Shown: positions 16,754-24,377 of the stretch, piece by piece
How positions within the stretch are numbered: the stretch's first letter is position 1
How the letters are laid out: each line of letters opens with the position of its first letter
Source of the DNA: Bacteroidota bacterium
Lineage (GTDB): Bacteria > Bacteroidota > Bacteroidia > Chitinophagales > Chitinophagaceae
Reading direction: 5' to 3'
NCBI GenBank assembly: GCA_023428755.1
Contig: JAEYWX010000017.1
Span: forward strand, 326,968-390,967
DNA length: 64,000 nucleotides
Made by a program: the position numbers and the translations under genes
Notes under the pieces: generated by a model
Told to the model about the DNA's origin: nothing
Seen by the model: the letters and a program-made list of their open reading frames with translations, nothing else
Databases searched by the model: none

Positions 16754-17246
16754 CACATTGATCTATACCTATACATACAATTCTCCGCTTGGTACAATAT
16801 TGTTGCAGGCCGAAGATGAGCAGCTCACAGTTGCCGGTTTTACTGAAGAACAAACAGCTTCTGCAAACGAAGCAGCCTCCTCTCCGGTATTACAAAAAAC
16901 GATACTCCAATTGGATGAATATTTTGCAGGCACCCGTCAGCAATTTGATTTACCGCTCAACCCGGCAGGAACTGCATTTCAGCAAAAAGTGTGGCAACAG
17001 TTGGTCCAAATTCCCTTTGGAGAAACCATTACCTACTTACACATGGCCAAGCGTTTGGGAAATGTAAAAAGCATAAGGGCAGCCGCTTCTGCCAATGGAA
17101 AAAACCCATTGGCGATCATTATACCCTGTCACCGTGTTGTTGGTGCCGATGGAAAACTGACAGGTTATGCCGGAGGACTGCACCGCAAACAATGGCTGTT
17201 AGAACACGAAGCAAAGATGGCTGGCAAACAATCAGTCTTGTTTTAA
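16746..17246 (+). CDS. ogt: Methylated-DNA--protein-cysteine methyltransferase
   Basis: DNA repair protein that moves the methyl group of O6-methylguanine onto its own cysteine. The signature PCHRVVG is present with the acceptor Cys at residue 128. Flanking conserved blocks are FQQKVWQQLVQIPFGETITY, RAAASANGKNP and GYAGGLHRKQWLL. At 166 residues it is a normal single-domain Ogt/MGMT without an Ada part. The start is a TTG inside the csaA-like gene; the next in-frame candidate codon is not better placed, so the start is moderately sure. It ends one base before the stop of the convergent gene at 17247. Confidence 0.93.
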   Translation: MADTLIYTYTYNSPLGTILLQAEDEQLTVAGFTEEQTASANEAASSPVLQKTILQLDEYFAGTRQQFDLPLNPAGTAFQQKVWQQLVQIPFGETITYLHMAKRLGNVKSIRAAASANGKNPLAIIIPCHRVVGADGKLTGYAGGLHRKQWLLEHEAKMAGKQSVLF

Positions 17247-17603
17247 TCAGGGACATTGTTTGGTGTATAATGTATCTGCTTTCCGCAATACCGTATCAAT
17301 CATTATAACCATTACTGATTTTAAAGGAAACCCAACTTCAGTTGCATAGTTACAAATACTGTCGCCAACAGTTGCGTATTGCTGTTGGTTAGCTTGAATT
17401 AAGGAGATTTCAAACATATCGCAATCGATCCCAGAAATTCCATTATACAGATGCCCGTTGATGTTTGTAGCCGAGTCAACAACTTTGTAATAAGCTGTAT
17501 AGTTGAAATTATCACAAAATTGCTTTTTTGAAGTTGCTGTGTAAAGTACAGCATAAAAAAGAATCCCAACAATAGCAGTAAGAATAGGCTTTTTATTTTT
17601 CAT
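17247..17603 (-). CDS. Hypothetical secreted or anchored protein, 118 aa
   Basis: Not recognised. The N terminus has one hydrophobic stretch (ILTAIVGILFYAVLYTA, about residues 7-24), either a signal peptide or a membrane anchor. The rest is soluble with Cys residues in CDNF, GIDCDMF, SICNYA and QCP that could form disulfides. It overlaps the end of the VanZ-like gene upstream by 11 bases and has a shared operon with it and cdd. It ends end-to-end with the convergent ogt gene. Confidence 0.6.
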   Translation of the reverse strand: MKNKKPILTAIVGILFYAVLYTATSKKQFCDNFNYTAYYKVVDSATNINGHLYNGISGIDCDMFEISLIQANQQQYATVGDSICNYATEVGFPLKSVMVIMIDTVLRKADTLYTKQCP

Positions 17604-17976
17604 ACAGAATGTTTCTCGTTAGATAAGAAAGTAACCATCCCCAAAAAGCTGCTGCGATATCAAAATAATCAAAAACAAATTGGCTGCGAATACACAGTTG
17701 AATCAGTTCTGATGAAAGTACAAAAAGGAGTATTGACAATGAAAACCAATTCTTTTCTCTATACTGTTCAATACTGAATAAAAATGCACCCAATGAAAAT
17801 GCCCATAAAAAATCCGGTAGTACTCCGATTACTAAACGAACCAACTTGTTTTCGGGAATAACTTTTATCGCTATTGGAAACAAATCAGCTAACCATGAGC
17901 CTGTCCTGAAAAAAATATAACATAAGCCGCCAAGAATTAGCGGCAAAACTATCAGCAGGGCAAATCTTCTTTGCAT
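17593..17976 (-). CDS. VanZ-like/DUF2809-like small membrane protein, hypothetical
   Basis: Integral membrane protein of 127 residues with four hydrophobic segments (about 5-24, 50-70, 78-96 and 100-120). The ending pattern SELIQLCIR...FDYFDIAAAFWGWLLSYL resembles VanZ-like and DUF2809 proteins, where an acidic residue precedes QL and a conserved D-x-x-D/A-x-x-G lies in the last helix. Its start codon directly follows the cdd stop, so it is co-transcribed. The function is unknown. Confidence 0.6.
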   Translation of the reverse strand: MQRRFALLIVLPLILGGLCYIFFRTGSWLADLFPIAIKVIPENKLVRLVIGVLPDFLWAFSLGAFLFSIEQYREKNWFSLSILLFVLSSELIQLCIRSQFVFDYFDIAAAFWGWLLSYLTRNILYEK

Positions 17977-18462
17977 TTACTTCATATCATCACTCGTAAA
18001 CGAAAGTGGCAATAGCATTCCTGCATCGGGGATGATGAATACTTTTCCATTCATTCCACCCAATATCAAACGGATCGGAACTTTTGTTTTTTGACGAAAC
18101 TCCTGCAATGCCTGCCGGCAAATACCACAGGGAGAAATGGGATGATCGCTTTCCCCGTTATTGTTATTGTAGCTGATGGCAATTGTTTCAATCGGCATTT
18201 TGGGATAGAGTGAAGAAACGGATGCCAGCACCACACGTTCGGCACACAAACCTGCGGGGAACGATGCATTTTCCTGGTTACTGCCGGCGATAATTTCACC
18301 ATTGCTCAACTTGGCAACAGCACCCACCTGGAAGCGTGAATAAGGAGCGTATGCATGTTGCGTCACTTCACGTGCTTCATCCAGCAACCATTTGTCATCT
18401 TCTGTGAGATCATCAATGGAATCATAGATCTCATATTCAAAATGAATTTCCTGTTTATTCAT
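17977..18462 (-). CDS. cdd: Cytidine deaminase
   Basis: Zinc enzyme of pyrimidine salvage, converting cytidine and deoxycytidine to uridine forms. Motifs: APYSRFQVGA for substrate binding (39-48), GSNQENASFPAGLCAERVV with zinc ligand Cys73 and catalytic Glu75, and PCGICRQ with Cys112 and Cys115. The protein is 161 aa, with an N-terminal extension of about 25 residues compared with the shortest tetrameric CDDs. It heads a small operon with the VanZ-like and hypothetical genes. Confidence 0.95.
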   Translation of the reverse strand: MNKQEIHFEYEIYDSIDDLTEDDKWLLDEAREVTQHAYAPYSRFQVGAVAKLSNGEIIAGSNQENASFPAGLCAERVVLASVSSLYPKMPIETIAISYNNNNGESDHPISPCGICRQALQEFRQKTKVPIRLILGGMNGKVFIIPDAGMLLPLSFTSDDMK

Positions 18463-18480
18463 ATAGCGGTTATTTAGACA

Positions 18481-18506
18481 AAAAATCCCCCGAACATGTC
18501 GGAGGA
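18481..18506 (-). terminator. Terminator downstream of lepB
   Basis: TCCCCCGA (18486-18493) pairs with TCGGAGGA (18499-18506) with one mismatch and a 5-base loop, followed on the minus strand by a T run (A run at 18480-18485). It lies 35 bases past the lepB stop and before cdd. Confidence 0.75.
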
Positions 18507-18540
18507 TCCATCATAAAAGCTCGGTATCAAATATACGGTA

Positions 18541-20082
18541 TTATTTGATTGAACGGAATATCCGGTTCCAACGGGGACCTTTATCCCAACTGAAGAAAAT
18601 AAGGGACGCTTTACCCACAACATGATCTTCCGGAACAAAACCCCAATAGCGGCTGTCCAGTGAATTGTGACGGTTATCGCCCATTAGCCAGAAATAATCC
18701 ATTTTGAATGTATAACGGTCGGTCACTTGTCCATTCACATAAAACTTACCGTCTTTCATTTCAAAATTATTGCCTTCGTAAGTGCGGATCACACGTTCAT
18801 AACGGCTGTAAATATCTGGTGTGAGTTGAATGGTAGCTCCTTTTTGGGGAATATAAAGCGGGCCATAGTTATCAATTGTCCACTTGGTATAAACTGTATC
18901 ATTCGGAAACACATCCAATCCTCCAATTCCTCTTGTATCCCGTTCGTAAGTGTAATTAACAGGCGTAATAGACTCAACAAACGATAGCTTGCTGAAAATA
19001 GCAACTTGCTCTTTGGTAAGAAAAATTTCATAGAGGTTGTTACCAATATCCCTCACCTCTCCTGCTTCTGAACGGATGCCATAACTTTCTTCCAGTGTTG
19101 CATAATCCAATGGCTGGCCTTTTGTTTTCAACACATAGTTTGTTTCTGCCCCCGGAGGAATATCGCCGATCTTTCCATTGATGAAGATCACACCGTTTTT
19201 TATTTCAAGCGTATCACCGGCAATGGCCACGCAACGTTTAATAAAGTTTTCACGCTTATCAACAGGTCTGGTAATAATAATATCGCCATAATTATCCCAC
19301 ACTCGCTGTCGGTCGCCACCAAACTGGCGAATGGCTTCGTAGTACGTTACTTTCGAACCAAAATTTTCTTCATCGTTAATAACGGTATCGCCTACCGGCA
19401 AATTGAAAACCACCACATCGTTTCGCTTTACAGGACTTGCAAACCAGCGGCGATAATCAAGCTTGATCCATTCGAGATATGATTTCGTTTTAGTAACAGG
19501 AAATGTGTGATGTACCAATGGAAATGCAAGAGGCGTATTAGGAACACGTGAGCCATACGCTGTTTTACTTACAAAGAGAAAATCATTTACCAGCAACGAA
19601 CGTTCCATCGAAGGTGTTGGAATTACATAGGCTTCAAACAAAAACATACGAATAAGCCCGGCAGCAACAATTGCAAAAATGGCTGCATCCACCCATTCCC
19701 GTATCGCCGATTTTTTATGACGGATCACCGAATCGGCACCGAGATATTTATCTGTTTTATTGAAACCGATGTAAATAAAATAAACGAGCGGTACCAATAC
19801 AGTTAATGTATGTTCCCAAAAAGCAAACTTGCCAAACGTTTTTACAAAGTCAATTAAGATCGCCACGGTAATAAACCATCCTACAATAGGAATGAACTGG
19901 AGAAAAAACCAATAGCGTTTCATCCCGGCGAGTTCAACCATAATCCACACATTATAGAACGGCACCAATGCTTTCCAGGCCGGAACTCCCGCTTTTTTAA
20001 ACATGCCGTATAAACCAAATGCGGGCAGTACAACTAAAAGAAGGTTAATGATGAAAATCCAGAGAATCTCGTTTGTCGACAT
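18541..20082 (-). CDS. lepB: Signal peptidase I with N-terminal multi-spanning extension
   Basis: Membrane protease that removes Sec signal peptides. Residues 1-115 hold three or four membrane segments (DUF5684-like: YGMFKKAGVPAWKALVPFYNVW) placed before the catalytic part. A further membrane helix at about 133-150 precedes the catalytic PTPSM (Ser158). The general-base Lys is in FIKRCVAIAGD (Lys282), and the GDN box with S and R is MGDNRHNSLDSR (467-478). At 513 residues it is about twice the size of E. coli-type minimal cores, with an inserted domain of about 170 residues between the Lys and GDN boxes, as in other Bacteroidota LepB proteins. It is followed by its own terminator. Confidence 0.95.
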   Translation of the reverse strand: MSTNEILWIFIINLLLVVLPAFGLYGMFKKAGVPAWKALVPFYNVWIMVELAGMKRYWFFLQFIPIVGWFITVAILIDFVKTFGKFAFWEHTLTVLVPLVYFIYIGFNKTDKYLGADSVIRHKKSAIREWVDAAIFAIVAAGLIRMFLFEAYVIPTPSMERSLLVNDFLFVSKTAYGSRVPNTPLAFPLVHHTFPVTKTKSYLEWIKLDYRRWFASPVKRNDVVVFNLPVGDTVINDEENFGSKVTYYEAIRQFGGDRQRVWDNYGDIIITRPVDKRENFIKRCVAIAGDTLEIKNGVIFINGKIGDIPPGAETNYVLKTKGQPLDYATLEESYGIRSEAGEVRDIGNNLYEIFLTKEQVAIFSKLSFVESITPVNYTYERDTRGIGGLDVFPNDTVYTKWTIDNYGPLYIPQKGATIQLTPDIYSRYERVIRTYEGNNFEMKDGKFYVNGQVTDRYTFKMDYFWLMGDNRHNSLDSRYWGFVPEDHVVGKASLIFFSWDKGPRWNRIFRSIK

Positions 20083-20157
20083 GCGTTCATTTTTTTAATG
20101 CTCACAAAAGTAAGGGTTTCAGTTTTGCAGCCCGAATCGTGCCTGCAAATATTCAGT

Positions 20158-20811
20158 TCATTTAACAGTCTGTAATTCCCGGCAAAGGATACGGCTGATC
20201 TCCTCTGCCCTGTTGTACACCATAAAATGACCTCCGCCCTTGATATGGTAATGAGCTGTTACGTTTCGAAGCGGAAATAATTTATCAGTTGTACCATGAA
20301 TATGTAGAATGTTCGGCGGGATTGTTACATTGTTATATGTTACAATATTGTGAATGGCCCATTGCAGATAATCCCTGTCAACCGTTTTGCGGAAATGAAT
20401 AGCCAGCTTCACTTCCTTTTTTTGCTTTACACCAAGGAAATAATTTTCGATGGGATACAACAACGGATGTGGTCTCGCCTTCACAAGATGATGAAGTTTC
20501 AATTTACCCGCCAGCCGCATCCACCAGGGCATTTCAATCCGTTTCTTAACCGATGAAACAAGGATAATCTTTTTTACAGGGAACTGTTTGGCAATTTCAA
20601 TACCCAGCATGCCTCCAAACGAAACACCCAGCAAAATGGGATTTGCATCTGCTATCTGTGCATACATGCGTTTTGCATAATCGGCGAATAATTCCCCGGG
20701 CTCTGGCTGCAGCCATTGCAGGCAACGTAGTTCGTAACCCGGTAGCTGCAGATTCGAAAATATCTGTTCATCAGCTCCTAACCCGCTGATGCAATAGACC
20801 GTTTGACTCAT
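20158..20811 (-). CDS. Alpha/beta-hydrolase, coupled to the upstream response regulator
   Basis: Soluble serine hydrolase of 217 aa with no signal peptide. The nucleophile elbow is GVSFGG (Ser64), the acid is probably Asp in HGTTDKLFP and the His is in KGGGHFMV. The N terminus (VYCISGLGADEQIF) provides the oxyanion loop. The substrate is unknown. Its ATG overlaps the response regulator stop codon in the arrangement ATGA (4 bases), so the two proteins are translated from one message. The gene ends about 75 bases from the lepB start on the same strand. Confidence 0.8.
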   Translation of the reverse strand: MSQTVYCISGLGADEQIFSNLQLPGYELRCLQWLQPEPGELFADYAKRMYAQIADANPILLGVSFGGMLGIEIAKQFPVKKIILVSSVKKRIEMPWWMRLAGKLKLHHLVKARPHPLLYPIENYFLGVKQKKEVKLAIHFRKTVDRDYLQWAIHNIVTYNNVTIPPNILHIHGTTDKLFPLRNVTAHYHIKGGGHFMVYNRAEEISRILCRELQTVK

Positions 20812-21971
20812 GTACGGGGAATCACAAAGTTGAACACATCATCTTCAGTAATGGTTTTGCCCGATAAGATCACCAGCCGTTCCATTACATTTCGGAACTC
20901 ACGGATATTTCCGCTCCAGTTATGTTTTTGTAACGCTTCTACCGCTTTCTTGTCAATATCTTTCTTCGCTTGTCCGTAATCGTCAGCTACCTGTTGTAAA
21001 AAATGATCGGCCAGTAACGGAATATCTTCTCTCCGTTCATTTAAAGATGGAACATGAATAATAATTACGCTTAAACGATGGTACAGATCAAGCCGGAAGT
21101 TTTTTGCTTCCACTTCTTTCAGCAGATCTTTGTTTGTAGCAGCAATTACACGTACGTCAACTGTAATATCTTTTTCACCACCTACACGGGTAATCTTGTT
21201 TTCCTGCAAGGCACGTAACACTTTTGCCTGCGCAGTTAAACTCATATCGCCTATTTCATCCAGAAACAATGTGCCGCCGCTCGCCTGTTCAAATTTGCCG
21301 ATGCGTTGTTTGATGGCAGAGGTGAAAGATCCTTTTTCATGACCAAACAGTTCACTCTCGATCAACTCACCGGGAATAGCTGCACAGTTTACTTCAATGA
21401 TGGGGCCGTTTACACGATTGCTTTTTTCATGCATCCAACGGGCAACGAGTTCTTTACCCGAACCGTTTTCACCGGTGATCAATACACGGGCATCCGTTGG
21501 CGCCACTTTTTCAATAGTGTCTTTGATTTTTTTCAGTGCTGTACTTTCACCGATCATCTCCTGTACTTTACTCACTTTACGTTTCAACACTTTGGTTTCG
21601 GTAACCAGTGTTTGTTTATCCATCGCATTGCGGATAGTGATCAATAAACGGTTGAGATCGGGCGGCTTGGCTACATAATCAAACGCACCTTTCTTTACCG
21701 CTTCCACGGCTGTTTCAATTGTACCGTGACCTGATATCATAATAATCGGCACATCGGGATTGGTCTCTTTTGCTTTTTCTAAAAACTCAAGCCCATCAAC
21801 CTTTGGCATCTTGATATCGCACAGTATTACATCATAATTTTTCTCTTTGATCTTTTTTAATCCCTCTTCCCCATTTTCCGCATCATCAATTTTGTATCCT
21901 TCGTACGAAAGAATTTCACTTAATGTTTTACGGATCGCTTTTTCATCATCAATTATCAAAATCTGGCTCAT
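20808..21971 (-). CDS. NtrC-type response regulator (REC-AAA+) lacking a DNA-binding domain
   Basis: Two-component response regulator of 387 aa. The start at 21971 (MSQILIIDDE) gives a complete receiver domain with phospho-acceptor Asp52 and KPP at 102-104; the longer frame to 22028 adds no domain. The AAA+ domain has Walker A GENGSGKE (167-174), Walker B GTLFLDEIGD and the sensor motif NWSGNIREFRN. The sigma-54-contacting loop reads GSFTSA (214-219) instead of GAFTGA. The protein stops at residue 387, just after NVMERLVILSG and a short linker, so the usual Fis-type helix-turn-helix is missing. No histidine kinase gene is adjacent. Confidence 0.92.
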   Translation of the reverse strand: MSQILIIDDEKAIRKTLSEILSYEGYKIDDAENGEEGLKKIKEKNYDVILCDIKMPKVDGLEFLEKAKETNPDVPIIMISGHGTIETAVEAVKKGAFDYVAKPPDLNRLLITIRNAMDKQTLVTETKVLKRKVSKVQEMIGESTALKKIKDTIEKVAPTDARVLITGENGSGKELVARWMHEKSNRVNGPIIEVNCAAIPGELIESELFGHEKGSFTSAIKQRIGKFEQASGGTLFLDEIGDMSLTAQAKVLRALQENKITRVGGEKDITVDVRVIAATNKDLLKEVEAKNFRLDLYHRLSVIIIHVPSLNERREDIPLLADHFLQQVADDYGQAKKDIDKKAVEALQKHNWSGNIREFRNVMERLVILSGKTITEDDVFNFVIPRT

Positions 21972-22041
21972 ATGGTTTAACAAATTCTTTTTGTGGAAAA
22001 TATTCTGTATTGCTTCAAAGCTAACCAAAAACCATGCAAGT

Positions 22042-22791
22042 ATGAATGCAGTTGCTTTTTTCTTTGGTACGATGAGTTTTCTTGTTGTCCATCATAACAA
22101 AACACTTACAGCATCTTTGCCATCAACCAATTACCCAAAACAGATTGATGAAATTAAAGTACCTGCCGGTTACGAACGAATACCTGTGAGTGCTGCAAGC
22201 TTTGGATCATTCCTGCGCAAACAGCCATTGAAAAAAGAAACAACCGTCTATCTATATAATGGAACACCAAAGTACAACCAAACCGCCCAGTATGCAGTGC
22301 TGGACATAAGCGTTGGACAACGTGACCTCCAACAATGTGCCGATGCAGTAATGCGGTTACGTGCCGAATACCTAAGGCAGCAACAACAACCGATTTGCTT
22401 TGCTGATAACGCAGGTAAAAAGTATTGCTGGGAAAAGTACAAACAACATGGTTGGCAACGCTACCTTGAAACAGTATTTGGCATGTGTGGTACCCTGTCA
22501 CTTGAAAAAGAATTGAAACCGAAAACATGGAACCAGTTAACGCTGGGCGACGTACTGATCAAGGGTGGATCGCCGGGCCATGCAGTGATTATTATGGATG
22601 TTGCCCGGCATCGGCAAACGGGCGAACTCATTTATTTGCTGGCACAAAGCTACATGCCGGCGCAGGATATTCATGTACTTCAAAATAGGAACGAAAAAGC
22701 ATTAAGTCCCTGGTATCGAGTAGATAAGAGTACAACTATTAATACCCCTGAATGGACATTCTACGCAAACCAATTACGTAGCTGGCATTAA
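22042..22791 (+). CDS. DUF4846 family secreted protein
   Basis: Protein of 249 aa beginning MNAVAFFFGTMSFLVV, a probable signal peptide; the 65 codons upstream in this frame lie antisense to the response regulator and are not used. Conserved features of DUF4846 are seen: IKVPAGYERIPVSAASFGSF, a YLYNG motif, QRDLQQCADAVMRLRAEYL, and a C-terminal block with LGDVLIKGGSPGHAVIIMD and LLAQSYMPAQDIHVL. The GHAV...AQSYMPAQ pattern is reminiscent of NlpC/P60-type folds, but the activity is not established. Divergent from the response regulator. Confidence 0.8.
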   Translation: MNAVAFFFGTMSFLVVHHNKTLTASLPSTNYPKQIDEIKVPAGYERIPVSAASFGSFLRKQPLKKETTVYLYNGTPKYNQTAQYAVLDISVGQRDLQQCADAVMRLRAEYLRQQQQPICFADNAGKKYCWEKYKQHGWQRYLETVFGMCGTLSLEKELKPKTWNQLTLGDVLIKGGSPGHAVIIMDVARHRQTGELIYLLAQSYMPAQDIHVLQNRNEKALSPWYRVDKSTTINTPEWTFYANQLRSWH

Positions 22792-22835
22792 AATGTATTC
22801 GGTAATTACCATCTCAAAATACAGGTTTTCTCCGA

Positions 22836-22866
22836 TTGTTTGGGAATCAAATGATGTCTACATTTG
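22836..22866 (+). promoter_or_regulatory. Consensus Bacteroidota promoter for the 49-aa gene
   Basis: TTG at 22836-22838, exactly 20 bases, then TACATTTG at 22859-22866, a full match to TAnnTTTG. The start codon at 22889 lies 22 bases downstream, a normal short leader. Confidence 0.7.
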
Positions 22867-22888
22867 ATATGTACCAAAACCAATCCCT

Positions 22889-23038
22889 ATGAAGTTAAGT
22901 TCAATTTCTACGCAGCCAACCTGGAAGATCGCTATGAAGATCTCAGCGCTGGGTCTTTCGCTTGTATTTATTACTTATGGATTTGTGTGGCTCTTATTAA
23001 GCACACTTCGCTTGTTTGTGGAAGGATTAATGCCTTAA
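22889..23038 (+). CDS. Small membrane protein, 49 aa
   Basis: A 49-codon frame: MKLSSISTQPTWKIAMK, then a hydrophobic helix from about residue 17 to 45 (ISALGLSLVFITYGFVWLL and a following LSTLRLFVEGLMP). A basic N-terminal side and a single membrane span suggest an inner-membrane small protein. Support comes from the consensus promoter at 22836-22866, the short leader and a terminator-like hairpin at 23098-23126. A 93-codon frame overlapping in another phase (22864-23145) lacks hydrophobic or domain logic and is rejected. No family is recognised. It stands alone between DUF4846 and pdhB. Confidence 0.6.
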   Translation: MKLSSISTQPTWKIAMKISALGLSLVFITYGFVWLLLSTLRLFVEGLMP

Positions 23039-23097
23039 TGAAAAATGGCCTTGGTCTGTCGATTCCGCACAGCGGCGGGGATTGCTATGTAAAAAAA

Positions 23098-23126
23098 GAA
23101 AGCCGGATAGAAATCCAGCTTCGTTT
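23098..23126 (+). terminator. Weak terminator-like hairpin after the 49-aa gene
   Basis: AGCCGGAT and ATCCAGCT pair with one mismatch around an AGAA loop and are followed by TTCGTTT. The position is 60 bases past the stop. Confidence 0.45.
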
Positions 23127-23214
23127 AAAATCCAATATCCTATGAAAAACCGTGGCAAATATGCTTCAATTCTTTTGAATAAAAAATTATCTAAGCACTT
23201 ATTTGTCTAAAATG

Positions 23215-23242
23215 CAAAAAAGCCGATCAAATGACCGGCTTT
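23215..23242 (-). terminator. Terminator downstream of pdhB
   Basis: AAAGCCG at 23219-23225 pairs with CGGCTTT at 23236-23242; on the minus strand the stem runs into six T residues. It lies 20 bases past the pdhB stop. Confidence 0.75.
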
Positions 23243-23261
23243 CGTGCTTATTTTCAAGATG

Positions 23262-24245
23262 TTACTTCTTCAAGTACATCACTTCTTTTACCAATTTTAC
23301 CGTACGTGGCACATCAGGTAAATAAGCTCCTACGAGCGTTGGCGCATAGTGCATGGGGGCATCGGCACTGGTAATGCGGCGGATCGGCGCATCCAGGTAA
23401 TCGAACCCTTCTTTTTGAATGCGGTAGCTGATTTCAGACGAAACTGAAGCAAATGGCCATTGCTCTTCTACTATTACAAGACGATTTGTTTTTTTCACAC
23501 TCTCCAGGATGGTGAACCAATCCAACGGACGAATGGTGCGAAGATCGATTACCTCGGCTTCAATACCCTCTTTGGCCAGTTCTTCGGCAGCAGCCAAAGC
23601 CACTTTCATCATTTTATTGAACGATACGATGGTTACATCACGACCGGGACGCTTAATATCTGCTTTACCAATTTCAATGATGTATTCACCTTCGGGCACT
23701 TCGCCTTTATCGCCATACATCAATTCACTTTCCATGAAAACAACCGGATCGTTATCACGGATAGCTGCTTTCAACAAGCCTTTTGAATCGTATGGATTAG
23801 AAGGAGAAATTACTTTCAGCCCGGGGATATTTGCATAATAGCTTTCAAACGCTGTTGAGTGTTGAGCGCCCAACTGACCGGCAGAACCATTGGCTCCACG
23901 GAAAACGATAGGACAACCAACCTGTCCGCCACTCATAGCCAGCATTTTGGATGCTGTGTTCAGTATCTGATCCAGTGCCAGTACCGCAAAGTTCCAGGTC
24001 ATGAATTCAACAATCGGACGTAAGCCGTTTTGAGCAGCTCCCACGGCAATTGCTGTAAAGCCAAGTTCAGAAATGGGCGTATCGATCACACGTTTTTCGC
24101 CAAACTCATCCAGCATTCCCTGGCTCACCTTATAAGCACCGTTGTATTCTGCTACTTCCTCACCCATCAAAAATACATTCTCATCTCTACGCATTTCTTC
24201 CTGCATCGCTTCCCGCAGGGCTTCACGCATTGCAATTGTTCTCAT
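23262..24245 (-). CDS. pdhB: Pyruvate dehydrogenase E1 component, beta subunit
   Basis: Beta subunit of the E1 component that decarboxylates pyruvate with thiamine diphosphate in the pyruvate dehydrogenase complex. The N-terminal MREALREAMQEEMRRDENVF and GEEVAEYNGAYKVSQGM carry the catalytic Glu region of transketolase-like beta chains. FMTWNFAVLALDQILN and the C-terminal transketolase domain (IDLRTIRPLDW, VEEQWPFASVSSEI) follow. The 327-residue length is standard. The alpha subunit is not adjacent. It is transcribed alone from a consensus promoter at 24272-24304 and closed by a terminator at 23215-23242. Close relatives act on branched-chain 2-oxo acids, but the sequence is the PDH type. Confidence 0.93.
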   Translation of the reverse strand: MRTIAMREALREAMQEEMRRDENVFLMGEEVAEYNGAYKVSQGMLDEFGEKRVIDTPISELGFTAIAVGAAQNGLRPIVEFMTWNFAVLALDQILNTASKMLAMSGGQVGCPIVFRGANGSAGQLGAQHSTAFESYYANIPGLKVISPSNPYDSKGLLKAAIRDNDPVVFMESELMYGDKGEVPEGEYIIEIGKADIKRPGRDVTIVSFNKMMKVALAAAEELAKEGIEAEVIDLRTIRPLDWFTILESVKKTNRLVIVEEQWPFASVSSEISYRIQKEGFDYLDAPIRRITSADAPMHYAPTLVGAYLPDVPRTVKLVKEVMYLKK

Positions 24246-24271
24246 TGAAATAACTTTGTTTTAAAGTGGGG

Positions 24272-24304
24272 CAAATTTATTGATAGATGCGCAAACACCC
24301 AAAA
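24272..24304 (-). promoter_or_regulatory. Consensus promoter of pdhB
   Basis: On the minus strand TTTTG (24300-24304) is followed after 20 bases by TAAATTTG (24272-24279). Both elements and the spacing match the Bacteroidota consensus. The leader to the ATG at 24245 is about 20-25 bases. Confidence 0.8.
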
Positions 24305-24377
24305 CTGATTCCGAACGAAGATTACGCATTGGAAATTGCAAATTCTCCCCTTACTTTATCGCATTAAACTACATTTT

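Noticed and set aside
21847..22041. Long N-terminal extension of the DUF4846 protein
   Set aside because: It is antisense to the response-regulator gene and lacks a signal peptide; the signal peptide begins at 22042.
22864..23145. A 93-codon frame overlapping the 49-aa gene
   Set aside because: It starts at TTG inside the promoter box and has no domain or membrane logic; the 49-codon frame fits promoter and hydrophobicity better.
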